A stretch of DNA of 64,000 nt from Crossaster papposus. Lineage: Eukaryota > Echinodermata > Asteroidea > Velatida > Solasteridae. Positions 21,343-29,059 of the stretch are shown here, piece by piece. Both the position numbers and the translations under genes were made by a program. Under the pieces are notes generated by a model. The model was not told where the DNA came from, made no database searches, and saw only the letters and a list, made by a program, of their open reading frames with translations. Position 1 is the first letter of the stretch. Each line of letters starts with the position of its first letter. The DNA lies in the NCBI GenBank assembly GCA_037893245.1, contig JBAIAA010001116.1, positions 163,034 to 227,033 on the forward strand, read 5' to 3'.

Positions 21343-22611
21343 ATGAACGCGACTTATGGAAACAAACTAAATCCACACAGACGCCTTAAAAATCCTCGGG
21401 GTATAAAAGGCAACCGCCAGACTGTCGTCGTAACTCACAATCCTAGCACGATCGACGCGAACGACAAATTAATAGTCAAGTTTCCGTCGTTGAGCTCTGA
21501 CGACGTGATCGTCCCCGGTTCGGCAAAACTAGCTTTTAATATCGATCTAACCTCGGACGACGACGCCAATCGAAGTCTGTTTAAAAATCTAGGACGAAAT
21601 CTCGTAAAACAAATAAGAATATGTATCGGCGGCCGGGAGATCGTAAACTTGACCGACGCCGACGTTTATAACATTTTTAAAGATCTTTGGTTGCCCAAAG
21701 GTATCAGAGATCACTACACCGGAAACGAGATTGCCAACATATCGAGCCTGCGTGTGGGTACCGGTAACGCGGTTGCCGGTGACAACAGTGGGAAAGACAA
21801 AGCGATAGCGGATGCCCTTGGAAACAGATTTTGTATACCGCTAGACTTTGAAATGCTCACAGATCATCAACCGTTTTATCCATCCGCTCTGAACGACCAA
21901 CTGTCTTACGAACTTACTTTTAACGATTATGCCAAAGTCGTAAATTCTACCGACGCCGCAGCGAGTTATAGCATCTCTAACTTGGCGCTAGAATATGAGA
22001 TCGTTGCCAACAAGCACTTGGCTCAAATCTTAGCTCAAAAATGTCTCGACAAGACGCAGTTTTTGTTTGAAAGGATTCAGAGACACGAAGTAAGATCTAT
22101 CGATAAATCGGACACCGTTTGGAACTTTAATTTAAACGTGGCGGTTAAAAGCCTCAAGGGTATACTGTTTTTGTTTAAAGAAGCGACTACAAAAACCCCT
22201 GAACTATTTTATAACCCAAAGATAGACAAAGTTAGCGTGACGATAGAAGGAAAACCTAATCAACTCTACAGTTCGGGTCTCAAGAGCTATCAACACTGGG
22301 AAGAAATCAACAAGTTCTTTGGAGACTCATCCACCGAGCTAGGGGCTGGTATATGTAAAGATTTAGGGTTAACGGGAATGGATATCGGTGATTATTTTTT
22401 AAGAAGATACGGACTTTGGTTGGATATGAGATCGACGGACGACAATAAAAATCACGGATCGGGTAAACAAATCGGCGATATAAGCGGAGGAATCTCTATA
22501 TTGATGGAACGCGAAGCTCAAACCGCGGGCGCTCTAAAGTGTTATGTCTTTTTGGTTATGGACGCGCAACTTAACATCCAAGGAGGTCGCTTGAGCAGCG
22601 TCAACTTTTAA
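21343..22611 (+). CDS. Polinton major capsid protein (double jelly-roll type)
   Basis: 422 residues. The N-terminal region has a basic start followed by beta-rich sequence with the recognisable segment S-S-D-D-V-I-V-P-G near residues 51-59 and an F-K-N-L-G-R-N-L-V-K stretch near 80-90, as in capsid proteins of invertebrate Polintons. It is the expected size for two fused jelly-rolls but shorter than the roughly 650-residue forms in some lineages. The position, divergent from the minor capsid genes and 40 bp upstream of the packaging ATPase, supports the call. It would self-assemble into pseudo-hexameric capsomers. The frame is intact and the ATG follows TATAAAAAATG. Confidence 0.82.
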   Translation: MNATYGNKLNPHRRLKNPRGIKGNRQTVVVTHNPSTIDANDKLIVKFPSLSSDDVIVPGSAKLAFNIDLTSDDDANRSLFKNLGRNLVKQIRICIGGREIVNLTDADVYNIFKDLWLPKGIRDHYTGNEIANISSLRVGTGNAVAGDNSGKDKAIADALGNRFCIPLDFEMLTDHQPFYPSALNDQLSYELTFNDYAKVVNSTDAAASYSISNLALEYEIVANKHLAQILAQKCLDKTQFLFERIQRHEVRSIDKSDTVWNFNLNVAVKSLKGILFLFKEATTKTPELFYNPKIDKVSVTIEGKPNQLYSSGLKSYQHWEEINKFFGDSSTELGAGICKDLGLTGMDIGDYFLRRYGLWLDMRSTDDNKNHGSGKQIGDISGGISILMEREAQTAGALKCYVFLVMDAQLNIQGGRLSSVNF

Positions 22612-22639
22612 AAAACTCGCCTATATAAAAAAACTAGTC

Positions 22640-22651
22640 TATATAAAAAAG
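22640..22651 (+). promoter_or_regulatory. TATATAAA motif directly before the ATPase start
   Basis: TATATAAAAAAG lies immediately 5' of the ATG at 22652. A second copy (CTATATAAAAAAACTAG) is 20 bp upstream. Confidence 0.5.
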
Positions 22652-23272
22652 ATGACGCCGCACTGCGCTTTAATATGTGGAAGAACAAACTCTGGCAAAA
22701 CAAAGTTTGCGTTAGACTTGCTAGAAAACGAATATGCCAACAAATTTGAATACTTAGTGATCATATGCCCGACTCTGTCAAACAACAAAACGTATCACGA
22801 GAGACCTTGGTTTTTTAACGACCCCAACGTTTACGCGTGCGACCCCGACGTCGAAAATATGAACATGAACGAAGCCATAGACTTTTACAGAACGAAATTT
22901 AAAGGATTGCACACTTTGTTTTTAATCGACGACTGCAGCGCTTATCAAGCGATAAAATATCGAAAGGGTTCTAGAGGCGGTAGTAGTGTGTGTATGTTAT
23001 CTAAATTAGCCTTTAGCGGTAGACACAATAACCACAGCTGTTGGTTATTGACTCAAAAATATAACAGCGTTTTAAAAGATTATCGCGAACAGACTCAATG
23101 GGTCGCTATTTTTTATTGCAAAGACAAAAAAAGTTTTGATAATTGCCTCGACGAAAATGATGTGGTGCCGGATAATAAAAGGCAAGGCATAAAACAATAT
23201 CTCAAAGACACTCCCTATAGTAAATTGATTTTATATACGGATCCTCCGACTAAATGGTACTTGAGTAGCTAG
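22652..23272 (+). CDS. A32/FtsK-HerA-type DNA packaging ATPase
   Basis: 206 residues. Walker A is G-R-T-N-S-G-K-T at residues 10-17. Walker B is a hydrophobic run ending L-I-D-D at 91-94. A downstream S-G-R-H-N-N segment then L-L-T-Q-K fits the sensor or arginine-finger region of genome-packaging ATPases. The size matches compact Polinton ATPases. It would pump the linear genome into preformed capsids. It lies 40 bp downstream of the capsid gene on the same strand. Confidence 0.9.
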   Translation: MTPHCALICGRTNSGKTKFALDLLENEYANKFEYLVIICPTLSNNKTYHERPWFFNDPNVYACDPDVENMNMNEAIDFYRTKFKGLHTLFLIDDCSAYQAIKYRKGSRGGSSVCMLSKLAFSGRHNNHSCWLLTQKYNSVLKDYREQTQWVAIFYCKDKKSFDNCLDENDVVPDNKRQGIKQYLKDTPYSKLILYTDPPTKWYLSS

Positions 23273-23545
23273 TTGTAACCTAGTTGCGGTTTGTTGAGGT
23301 TTTGTTGAACAGCTAGTTGTGTTTTGTTGAGGTTTTGTTGAAGTTTTGTTGAACAGCTAGTTGTTAAGTACTTGCCAGCTAGTTGGGTTTTGTTGAGGTT
23401 TTGTTGAACAGCTAGTTGGGTTTTGTTGAACAGCTAGTTGGGTTTTGTTGAACAGCTAGTTGGGTTTTGTTGAACAGCTAGTTGGGTAGCTAGTTGAGTT
23501 TTGTTGAACAGCTAGTTGAACAGCTAGTTGCAACTAGTTTATCTC
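23273..23545. repeat. Tandem ~21-bp repeat between ATPase and next gene
   Basis: The unit GTTTTGTTGAACAGCTAGTTG is repeated about ten times with variable truncation (GAGGTTTTGTTGAA variants). It contains the short palindrome AGCT. No gene. Confidence 0.85.
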
Positions 23546-23663
23546 GCTATATTAAATGTTCGTGCTGATCGATCTGTCGCTCAAATTTATTATAGCGTCG
23601 GCCTTGTGTATTTTATCTTACGAATATTTTTCTCTAAAAAATAAATTATATCGTCTTATAAAA

Positions 23664-24206
23664 ATGGAGCTGTCTACTTTAGACTCTAGCACGCCGCAAA
23701 CGGAAAAACATAAAACTAGACTGTTGGGCGTAGTATCAGCTGGTGATTCTAAAAAGTATTTGGGTAAAGAATTTAGCCAGGGAGATATAGAAAACCTAGA
23801 CGCGAACAAACAAGAACAAATGTACAACCATTACGAGGCTCGACTAGGTAAAGAAATGATTACTAGTTTGGGTAACTGCATGCTGGGGATTTACTCGAGA
23901 GTTTTAGGCGCGAGTCTACCTATGATCAAACCCCTAGGTGTCAGTCTACGAGTAGACTCGGAAGACACACTCACCAAAGATCTAGAGGAAGATCCCGTTA
24001 TATCTAGCTCGATAGCCAGCCTACTTTGCGAAGTTTATTACAACTACGGAATGTTGTTGTCGCCGTTAGTAGGTGTCTTGATAACATCTAAACATTTAGT
24101 TATTAACAAAAATAATTATCTTATAATAAAAGATGAGTCAACAAGAGAGCCCGGTCCAAGAGACTCCAAAAGTCCTAAAAGTACAGACGGTGACGACCAA
24201 AACTAA
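23664..24206 (+). CDS. Conserved Polinton protein of unknown function (180 aa)
   Basis: I prefer the ATG at 23664, preceded by TATAAAA and matching where recalled relatives begin. The frame is open further to an ATG at 23556, which would add a 36-residue hydrophobic leader. Features are a helical middle (Y-L-G-K-E-F, then N-H-Y-E-A-R-L-G near residues 69-76), hydrophobic stretches around residues 85-95 and 127-150, and a charged C-terminal tail. Similar proteins recur beside Polinton cores in invertebrates. No enzymatic motif. It overlaps the next gene by 74 bp in another frame. Confidence 0.65.
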   Translation: MELSTLDSSTPQTEKHKTRLLGVVSAGDSKKYLGKEFSQGDIENLDANKQEQMYNHYEARLGKEMITSLGNCMLGIYSRVLGASLPMIKPLGVSLRVDSEDTLTKDLEEDPVISSSIASLLCEVYYNYGMLLSPLVGVLITSKHLVINKNNYLIIKDESTREPGPRDSKSPKSTDGDDQN

Positions 24207-24495
24207 AAATCCCGGTAGAGTAAAACAAGGCAAGGCATTAGCGGAACACAACAAAAAGAGAAAAGAACAAATTGTCAAGATGCAAAATATAGACGTGAGT
24301 ACTACTCCTCCTTCTTCTCTTCCCTCTTACGCGACAGTTGGGCCGTTGTCGCTGGTGGTTGTTGTAGTTTTAGGAGGACTCTATATATGGAGCCAAAAAG
24401 TACCCTCACCACCAAAACCTCAGCCAGCCCAAGAGAGCCCTCTTCAGCCAGAGACTCCTTCTTCTACACCTTCAAATTTTGTAGAAATGGAATAA
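24133..24495 (+). CDS. Small single-pass membrane protein with basic N-terminus
   Basis: 120 residues: a polar start, a basic segment (N-P-G-R-V-K-Q-G-K-A-L-A-E near residues 26-38), one strong transmembrane helix (near 69-86, L-S-L-V-V-V-V-V-L-G-G-L-Y), and a proline-rich tail. The architecture suggests a virion or membrane-anchored structural protein. The ATG follows TTATAATAAAAG. It overlaps the preceding gene's 3' end. Confidence 0.65.
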   Translation: MSQQESPVQETPKVLKVQTVTTKTKNPGRVKQGKALAEHNKKRKEQIVKMQNIDVSTTPPSSLPSYATVGPLSLVVVVVLGGLYIWSQKVPSPPKPQPAQESPLQPETPSSTPSNFVEME

Positions 24496-24520
24496 AAAAT
24501 AAAAAGAAATATATATATAA

Positions 24521-24751
24521 ATGGATACTAATAGCATCGTCAACAATCTCTATCACGCCGCTATCATCTCTATGTTAAGCGTGGGGTTTACCATGTTTAG
24601 TAAAAAACTGTTGAAGATCAAACCGGCCGATCTCGACAAGTTGAGCGTGGAAGATGTAGCGAAACTAACGGCTATGATAAGCGGATCGATGTACGTAAAA
24701 ACCTGGCTGGTATCGCAAAATATACTTCCACCAAATATTTTAAAACTTTAG
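24521..24751 (+). CDS. Small hydrophobic Polinton protein (76 aa)
   Basis: A hydrophobic segment near residues 11-28, the repeated basic-helical middle K-K-L-L-K-I-K-P, and a second moderately hydrophobic helix. The start is directly preceded by ATATATATAA, overlapping the TATAAATG arrangement. It lies 25 bp after the previous stop and 14 bp before the next ATG, in a tight same-strand cluster. Function unknown; small membrane proteins of this kind are common in Polinton cores. Confidence 0.65.
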   Translation: MDTNSIVNNLYHAAIISMLSVGFTMFSKKLLKIKPADLDKLSVEDVAKLTAMISGSMYVKTWLVSQNILPPNILKL

Positions 24752-24765
24752 TTTGTTTTATATAA

Positions 24766-25656
24766 ATGGCTGAAGGTGGAGAATTTGAAGACGTAGAAGA
24801 CTACGAAGAAGAAGACAACGAGGTAGAAGAGGACAATCTAGAATTTGACGACTATAACGATTACTCTCTCGACAACACAACGGCGATAGATCCAGCCGTT
24901 GTTCAAGCCCGTGGGGATACCTTAGAACAAGCGAGACGTTTGTTTATTAATAATCCAATAGTCGAACGTTTCTACGAAAGTTATAGAGAAAAACAACATG
25001 GGATTAAGCAATGGGAAAAATTCGTAATAAAAAATAACACGTTATTTTTTGAAAAAGACAACGTAAAAGTACAATTATCGATGAAAGGTAACCCCAATAA
25101 ATCTTTAAAATTAAGTTCCATACAAACAAAATCTAGTGTAGATTTTATTAGAAATGACTTAGGTTTTAAAGATTATAAACTAAACCCACTTAGTAAAGAA
25201 CAAGAAAAACTACTTGAGGAGAATACGGACTCTATCCCAATGCAAGATCTTCCAGGAGCGGCCGACGATTTAAGCACGATACTGGAAACTTTTGAACAAG
25301 AAACCAGTTTTATTGAAGAACGAGAAACTGGCTTACCCATGAGAGAGATCTTGGGTTTAAACAAAGCCCTTCAAACGACGAGAGGCAGCTTAGAACTAAA
25401 TTTAGCGCGCCTCAGACAAGTCGAAGATGAGATAGTCTCAACCGAAGCGGCACTCGCCGACGGTTCCACGGCAGAAATGAGAGAGAGATTAGAAGACTTA
25501 AGGTTGGAAAAATCGGCTAGATTAGAAGCCGCGTCTATCAACGCAAAAAAACTCAGAAGTCAGATGAGTCGGTTAACAGAAACGATTACGAGTGTTTTAG
25601 ATAGCGACGAGACCTTGGGAGAAAAATTAGAACGTTGTTTAGAGAACAAGGCGTGA
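24766..25656 (+). CDS. Acidic coiled-coil virion-type protein (296 aa)
   Basis: The first 40 residues are almost all D/E/Y. A globular part follows around residues 70-145 (W-E-K-F-V-I-K-N near 84-91), then a long coiled coil from about 195 to 285. The ATG sits inside TATATAAATGG. The 3' end overlaps the next frame by 22 bp in the -1 phase. In the relatives I recall, the coiled coil runs on into the hydrophobic protein encoded by that next frame, so a frameshift, programmed or mutational, may separate them. Function unknown; a core or capsid-associated role is plausible. Confidence 0.65.
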   Translation: MAEGGEFEDVEDYEEEDNEVEEDNLEFDDYNDYSLDNTTAIDPAVVQARGDTLEQARRLFINNPIVERFYESYREKQHGIKQWEKFVIKNNTLFFEKDNVKVQLSMKGNPNKSLKLSSIQTKSSVDFIRNDLGFKDYKLNPLSKEQEKLLEENTDSIPMQDLPGAADDLSTILETFEQETSFIEERETGLPMREILGLNKALQTTRGSLELNLARLRQVEDEIVSTEAALADGSTAEMRERLEDLRLEKSARLEAASINAKKLRSQMSRLTETITSVLDSDETLGEKLERCLENKA

Positions 25657-26003
25657 CCATAACGGCTATTTTGACGGCGTTTAGTTTGGCTATCGGTTTG
25701 ATAGTAAAGAGCGTTTTGTCTGCCGGTGCGCCGGCGCTCGCACCTGTGCCTGCACCACCCACACCACCGTCTAACGCCACCAACGTAAAAGAATGGATAC
25801 AGTCGCAACTAAAACATCTGTCAAACGTGCTCGCTAAACTAGGCTCCAAGCTGCTCGACGCCTTGCCCGGAATTTTAGGCGGTATAGCAAGTTGGATATT
25901 TAACGTATTGAGCAAAACCGTCGGATGGTTGGGAGAACACGTGTGGACCCTTATAGTGGGAGTCGGAACTTTAATTTTTGTTTATTTACAAAAGCGCCTC
26001 TAA
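25635..26003 (+). CDS. Hydrophobic membrane-active-type protein (122 aa frame)
   Basis: The frame begins without a good ATG; the first possible codon is TTG at 25635. It continues in the -1 phase from the preceding coiled-coil gene. It has a hydrophobic helix near residues 8-30, a proline/alanine linker, an amphipathic helix (V-K-E-W-I-Q-S-Q-L-K) and a C-terminal hydrophobic stretch with several W residues, ending in K-R-L. Such frames recur in invertebrate Polintons. The lack of an ATG supports expression as a C-terminal extension of the neighbour. It ends at the hairpin at 26002-26046. Confidence 0.6.
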   Translation: MFREQGVTITAILTAFSLAIGLIVKSVLSAGAPALAPVPAPPTPPSNATNVKEWIQSQLKHLSNVLAKLGSKLLDALPGILGGIASWIFNVLSKTVGWLGEHVWTLIVGVGTLIFVYLQKRL

Positions 26004-26046
26004 AAAAAAAAGCCTTCTGTTAGCTAACAGAAGGCTTTTTTTTTTT
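26002..26046. terminator. Perfect A/T-flanked hairpin between convergent genes
   Basis: A 24-bp perfect palindrome (GCCTTCTGTTAG and its complement) is flanked by about ten A on one side and eleven T on the other, so the stem could extend past 30 bp. It overlaps or touches the stop codons of both convergent genes (26001-26003 and 26045-26047). This shape suits a two-way transcription terminator or 3'-end processing signal. Confidence 0.75.
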
Positions 26047-27355
26047 ACCACAAGTCTAAAAGCAGGTATCCTATACCTGCTATGGCGAAAGTACCGACAA
26101 TCAGCGAAGTTTTTTCGTATTCGTGAGGATCTCTGACTGCGTTTTCTTGTGTGGGTGTAGGAAAGTGTGGTGGTGGTGGTGGTGGTGGGTCAACGACTGC
26201 GAGTTCTTCAGACTCGGGCGCGGGAGTAGGGAAGGGTGGTGGTGGTGGTGAGGGAGGGAAGGGCGCGGGCGCGAGTGTTGGGTCAACGACTGCGAGTTCT
26301 GTTAGCGCGGGTGTTGGTGGTACGTTTGAGTTTATCTTTGAGTTTAATCCCAACGTCAACTCAGCGGTCGCAATCTGTATATTGTTGTTATATCCTTCGT
26401 GGGTTCCGACTCTCAATTGCATGTTCGAAGGCACGAGATATAATCCTTTTGCCAACACAAAGTTTAACGAACTCCTGGCGTATTGCAGCGAATCTTGAAA
26501 TTGAGTTATAGATTCTTCCAGATCGGTCGGAGTTGCAATCAAACCTTCTACGATATTAACAAACTGGGTTTGGGCGTCCAAACCCGTGCCCGGAGTTAAA
26601 ATACTAGTTTTTGTTTGAGCCTGGGCTCCCAGCAGAGCGTAAACATACGCCCTGATAGATTCGTTTATTTTTTGTGTGCCGACGTCGGAAAAGTGAGACT
26701 CTTGGTTTATAAAACGTTTCCACGCCGAGCCAACGGCGTCGTCTTGCGTCAAATTTGTCACTGTAAAAGAGCTGTAACGTCCAGACCCTCCAGGAGGGTC
26801 TGAGGGGCCAAACCCCATTTTAGTTCCCCCCGCGTATTTACCGTAACTAATCCCCAAGTCCGTGGTATCATAATCCCCCAAAGGTTTACCCCAAGCATAA
26901 GCCTGCCCCAATCCACCCGAGTAGAGATCTACCGTCTGTATCCAAGTATTTTTAGGGTTAGTAGAATAAAATCTACACGCGTCGATATAAGCCCCGCGAT
27001 CTACGTTGTTGTCTACGGCATTAAATACGTTATCGTTCAAAATAGGACATTTGAGAAACTCTAATATTTTTCTAACGGTAAAATAAACGTGAAATCTGTA
27101 TACGGCGCTCGTCAGAGGATCGATAGAATTAATAAGATCCCAGCCTAAACCGGCTCCGGTGGTACTACACCAAATGGCAAAATTAAGTTGATTTTGATAA
27201 AACGTCATCGGTTGTGTTTTCCATCTGTTTATTACCTCGTCCGTTTTAACGACGGGTAACTTATAGTCGGCGAGTATATCTGGGAAAGTAGCCATAAAAG
27301 AACCGCGGTCAACCGAGTTAACTACTACTTCTAGACTCTTGAAATCTAAGTCCAT
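26045..27355 (-). CDS. Polinton structural-type protein with proline-rich stalk and C-terminal TM (436 aa)
   Basis: A globular N-terminal domain of about 340 residues with aromatic-rich helices (F-A-I-W-C-S-T-T-G near residues 59-67; S-A-V-Y-R-F-H-V-Y near 83-91). Next come two proline-rich stretches with the repeated phrase E-L-A-V-V-D-P, then a transmembrane helix at the extreme C-terminus (about 415-434). A domain on a stalk with a tail anchor suggests a virion surface or membrane protein; function inferred. The TATAAAA motif directly precedes the ATG on the minus strand. It starts 36 bp from the divergent gene at 27392. Confidence 0.68.
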   Translation of the reverse strand: MDLDFKSLEVVVNSVDRGSFMATFPDILADYKLPVVKTDEVINRWKTQPMTFYQNQLNFAIWCSTTGAGLGWDLINSIDPLTSAVYRFHVYFTVRKILEFLKCPILNDNVFNAVDNNVDRGAYIDACRFYSTNPKNTWIQTVDLYSGGLGQAYAWGKPLGDYDTTDLGISYGKYAGGTKMGFGPSDPPGGSGRYSSFTVTNLTQDDAVGSAWKRFINQESHFSDVGTQKINESIRAYVYALLGAQAQTKTSILTPGTGLDAQTQFVNIVEGLIATPTDLEESITQFQDSLQYARSSLNFVLAKGLYLVPSNMQLRVGTHEGYNNNIQIATAELTLGLNSKINSNVPPTPALTELAVVDPTLAPAPFPPSPPPPPFPTPAPESEELAVVDPPPPPPPHFPTPTQENAVRDPHEYEKTSLIVGTFAIAGIGYLLLDLW

Positions 27356-27391
27356 TTTTATAGATATTTTTTATATTACTTCTTTTAAAAT

Positions 27392-27820
27392 ATGGCTAGC
27401 ATCGCTATGATGATCGGAGGCGCAATAGTTAACGCTTTAGCTTTCACGGGATCAAACTTTTTATTTTCGAGCATGAAACAACAAAAACAAGACGAAGAGC
27501 GCAAGAGACACGACTTAGCTTTAGAAAAACTGGCAACGGCAAAGAACAATTGGGAAAGAGCGAGGACAAAGTATCTCGATTGGTTAAACGATCGACTAAA
27601 AAAACAAGCAAAGGCTCAAAGGACTTTTGAAAGTATAGACGAGGCTCTCAGAGAATACAACTCGGTTACTCGCTCAAACGCACAAGTACCCGTGGGCCTG
27701 CAGCACGAACCCACTCTCGCCGATTTTTACGCACCTAGCGAAGATCAAAAGACCGGCGAGTTGGCGTTTGTTTTGGGAGGAACTGCGTTGGTAGGTTTTT
27801 TAGTTTATAAGTTTGTGTAG
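27392..27820 (+). CDS. Membrane/coiled-coil Polinton protein (142 aa)
   Basis: A hydrophobic N-terminus (residues 3-26), a long charged helix (30-80, D-E-E-R-K-R-H-D-L-A-L-E near 35-46), a conserved-looking F-Y-A-P-S motif near 110, and a C-terminal hydrophobic helix (122-142). I recall close relatives beside Polinton integrases in other invertebrates. Function unknown. It lies divergent from the stalked protein and 103 bp upstream of integrase. Confidence 0.68.
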   Translation: MASIAMMIGGAIVNALAFTGSNFLFSSMKQQKQDEERKRHDLALEKLATAKNNWERARTKYLDWLNDRLKKQAKAQRTFESIDEALREYNSVTRSNAQVPVGLQHEPTLADFYAPSEDQKTGELAFVLGGTALVGFLVYKFV

Positions 27821-27923
27821 TTTAACCCCGCCGGTTATTGGAAGGTTTTTTAGAAACAAAGTTGACAACCCCGCCGGTTATTGGAAGGTTTTTTAGTTTG
27901 TTTAGTTTGTTTAGTTAAGTTAA
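27821..27923. repeat. Two partial copies of the integrase 5' end
   Basis: CCCCGCCGGTTATTGGAAGG occurs at 27826, at 27869 and inside the integrase gene at 27956. The nearby string GAAACAAAGTT is also repeated. A local duplication of the gene start has left non-coding copies upstream. Confidence 0.8.
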
Positions 27924-28922
27924 ATGGAAACAAAGTTTAAAAAAGTGTATTACAGCCCCGCCGGTTATTGGAAGGGTGAAGGCGCGGTTGTAAAATTAGC
28001 TAAAAAAACGGGCGCATCCAAAGAAGAAACCAGAAATTGGTTAAGAAAACAAGCGTTGTGGCAAATTTATTTACCGCCTCCTACGCATATAAGCAGGCCT
28101 ACGAGTTTAAACAAGTCCATGGCTGTGCCAAACGAAATGCATCAGATAGACTTGTTATTTTTACCTTACGATAAAGTCGGTAAAAAAGAATACAAGTACG
28201 CGATGACGGTCGTGGACGTAGCCACGCGTTTTAAAGAGGCCGAACCTTTGACCAACAAGACGAGTACCCAAGTGGCAGACGCTTTAGCTCGAGTTTACGC
28301 TAGGTCACCTTTGACTTGGCCCAAGCTGTTAAAAGTAGACGCGGGTAAAGAATTTCAAGGTGAATTTAAAAAGCAACTAGAAGAGAAAAAAGTCGCGATA
28401 CAAGTGGGAGAACCGGGTAACCACAGAGCGCAGGCAGTGGTCGAAAGATTTAACAGGACTTTGGCAGAGAGATTGTTCGGCCATCAATACGCTGCAGAGA
28501 TTGTTAATCCGACGGAGAGATCGCGACTCTGGGTTAAACGATTGCCCGACGTGATTAAAGCGTTAAACGACGAAACCACCAGATTGATAGCGACGGAAGA
28601 TTACGAGCCACTAACTCCCAAGCTCGCAATGCAAGAAACGCAAGTTCGTCAAATCAGTTCTTCTCCCGCAGACGAGGTAGAAAAAGAGTTGGTGAGAAAA
28701 GGTGATTTGTTTAGATATCTTTACGCACCTGGTGAGTTAGAGGGAGGAGAACGCAGGCGAGCGACCGATCCTATTTGGAGTCTCGAGGTGTTTAGTCTAG
28801 ACCGCGCGATCAAAGTAGACAACCAGCCCACTCTTTACTATCTCAAGAAAGGTCCCAATCGAAGTTTCGTTAGTCAAGAGCTTCAGGTTGTGCCTCCAGA
28901 CACCGAGTTACCTCCTAAATAA
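27924..28922 (+). CDS. Retroviral-type integrase (rve core)
   Basis: 332 residues. A basic helical N-terminus (about 1-45) is followed by a DDE core. Putative catalytic residues are D76 (H-Q-I-D), D139 (K-V-D-A-G-K-E-F) and E174 (V-V-E-R-F-N-R-T), spacing D-62-D-34-E. The C-terminal region (about 240-325) is beta-rich and chromo/SH3-like in pattern. I see no complete H-H-C-C zinc site. It would cut and join element ends, giving the 6-bp duplications seen here. It converges with PolB across a 137-bp gap. Confidence 0.92.
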   Translation: METKFKKVYYSPAGYWKGEGAVVKLAKKTGASKEETRNWLRKQALWQIYLPPPTHISRPTSLNKSMAVPNEMHQIDLLFLPYDKVGKKEYKYAMTVVDVATRFKEAEPLTNKTSTQVADALARVYARSPLTWPKLLKVDAGKEFQGEFKKQLEEKKVAIQVGEPGNHRAQAVVERFNRTLAERLFGHQYAAEIVNPTERSRLWVKRLPDVIKALNDETTRLIATEDYEPLTPKLAMQETQVRQISSSPADEVEKELVRKGDLFRYLYAPGELEGGERRRATDPIWSLEVFSLDRAIKVDNQPTLYYLKKGPNRSFVSQELQVVPPDTELPPK

Positions 28923-29059
28923 GATTTTTCTTACAGGTCTTTAATTATATAGTGACCAAAAGCTAGAGTAGTAGAACCGTTCGGGAGTATATACCGCTTT
29001 GTGTCTAACGGACTCAACGACAGTTTGTTTTGCTCAATGGTGTGCAAGGCGTGATTTTT

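Noticed and set aside
25610-25640. Classical X-XXY-YYZ slippery heptamer
   Set aside because: The A5 run does not fit the heptamer in the upstream frame. Frameshifting remains possible but is not supported by a canonical site.
26151-26511. Glycine- and valine-rich plus-strand frames
   Set aside because: They are the antisense of the proline-rich stalk of the minus-strand gene at 26045-27355.
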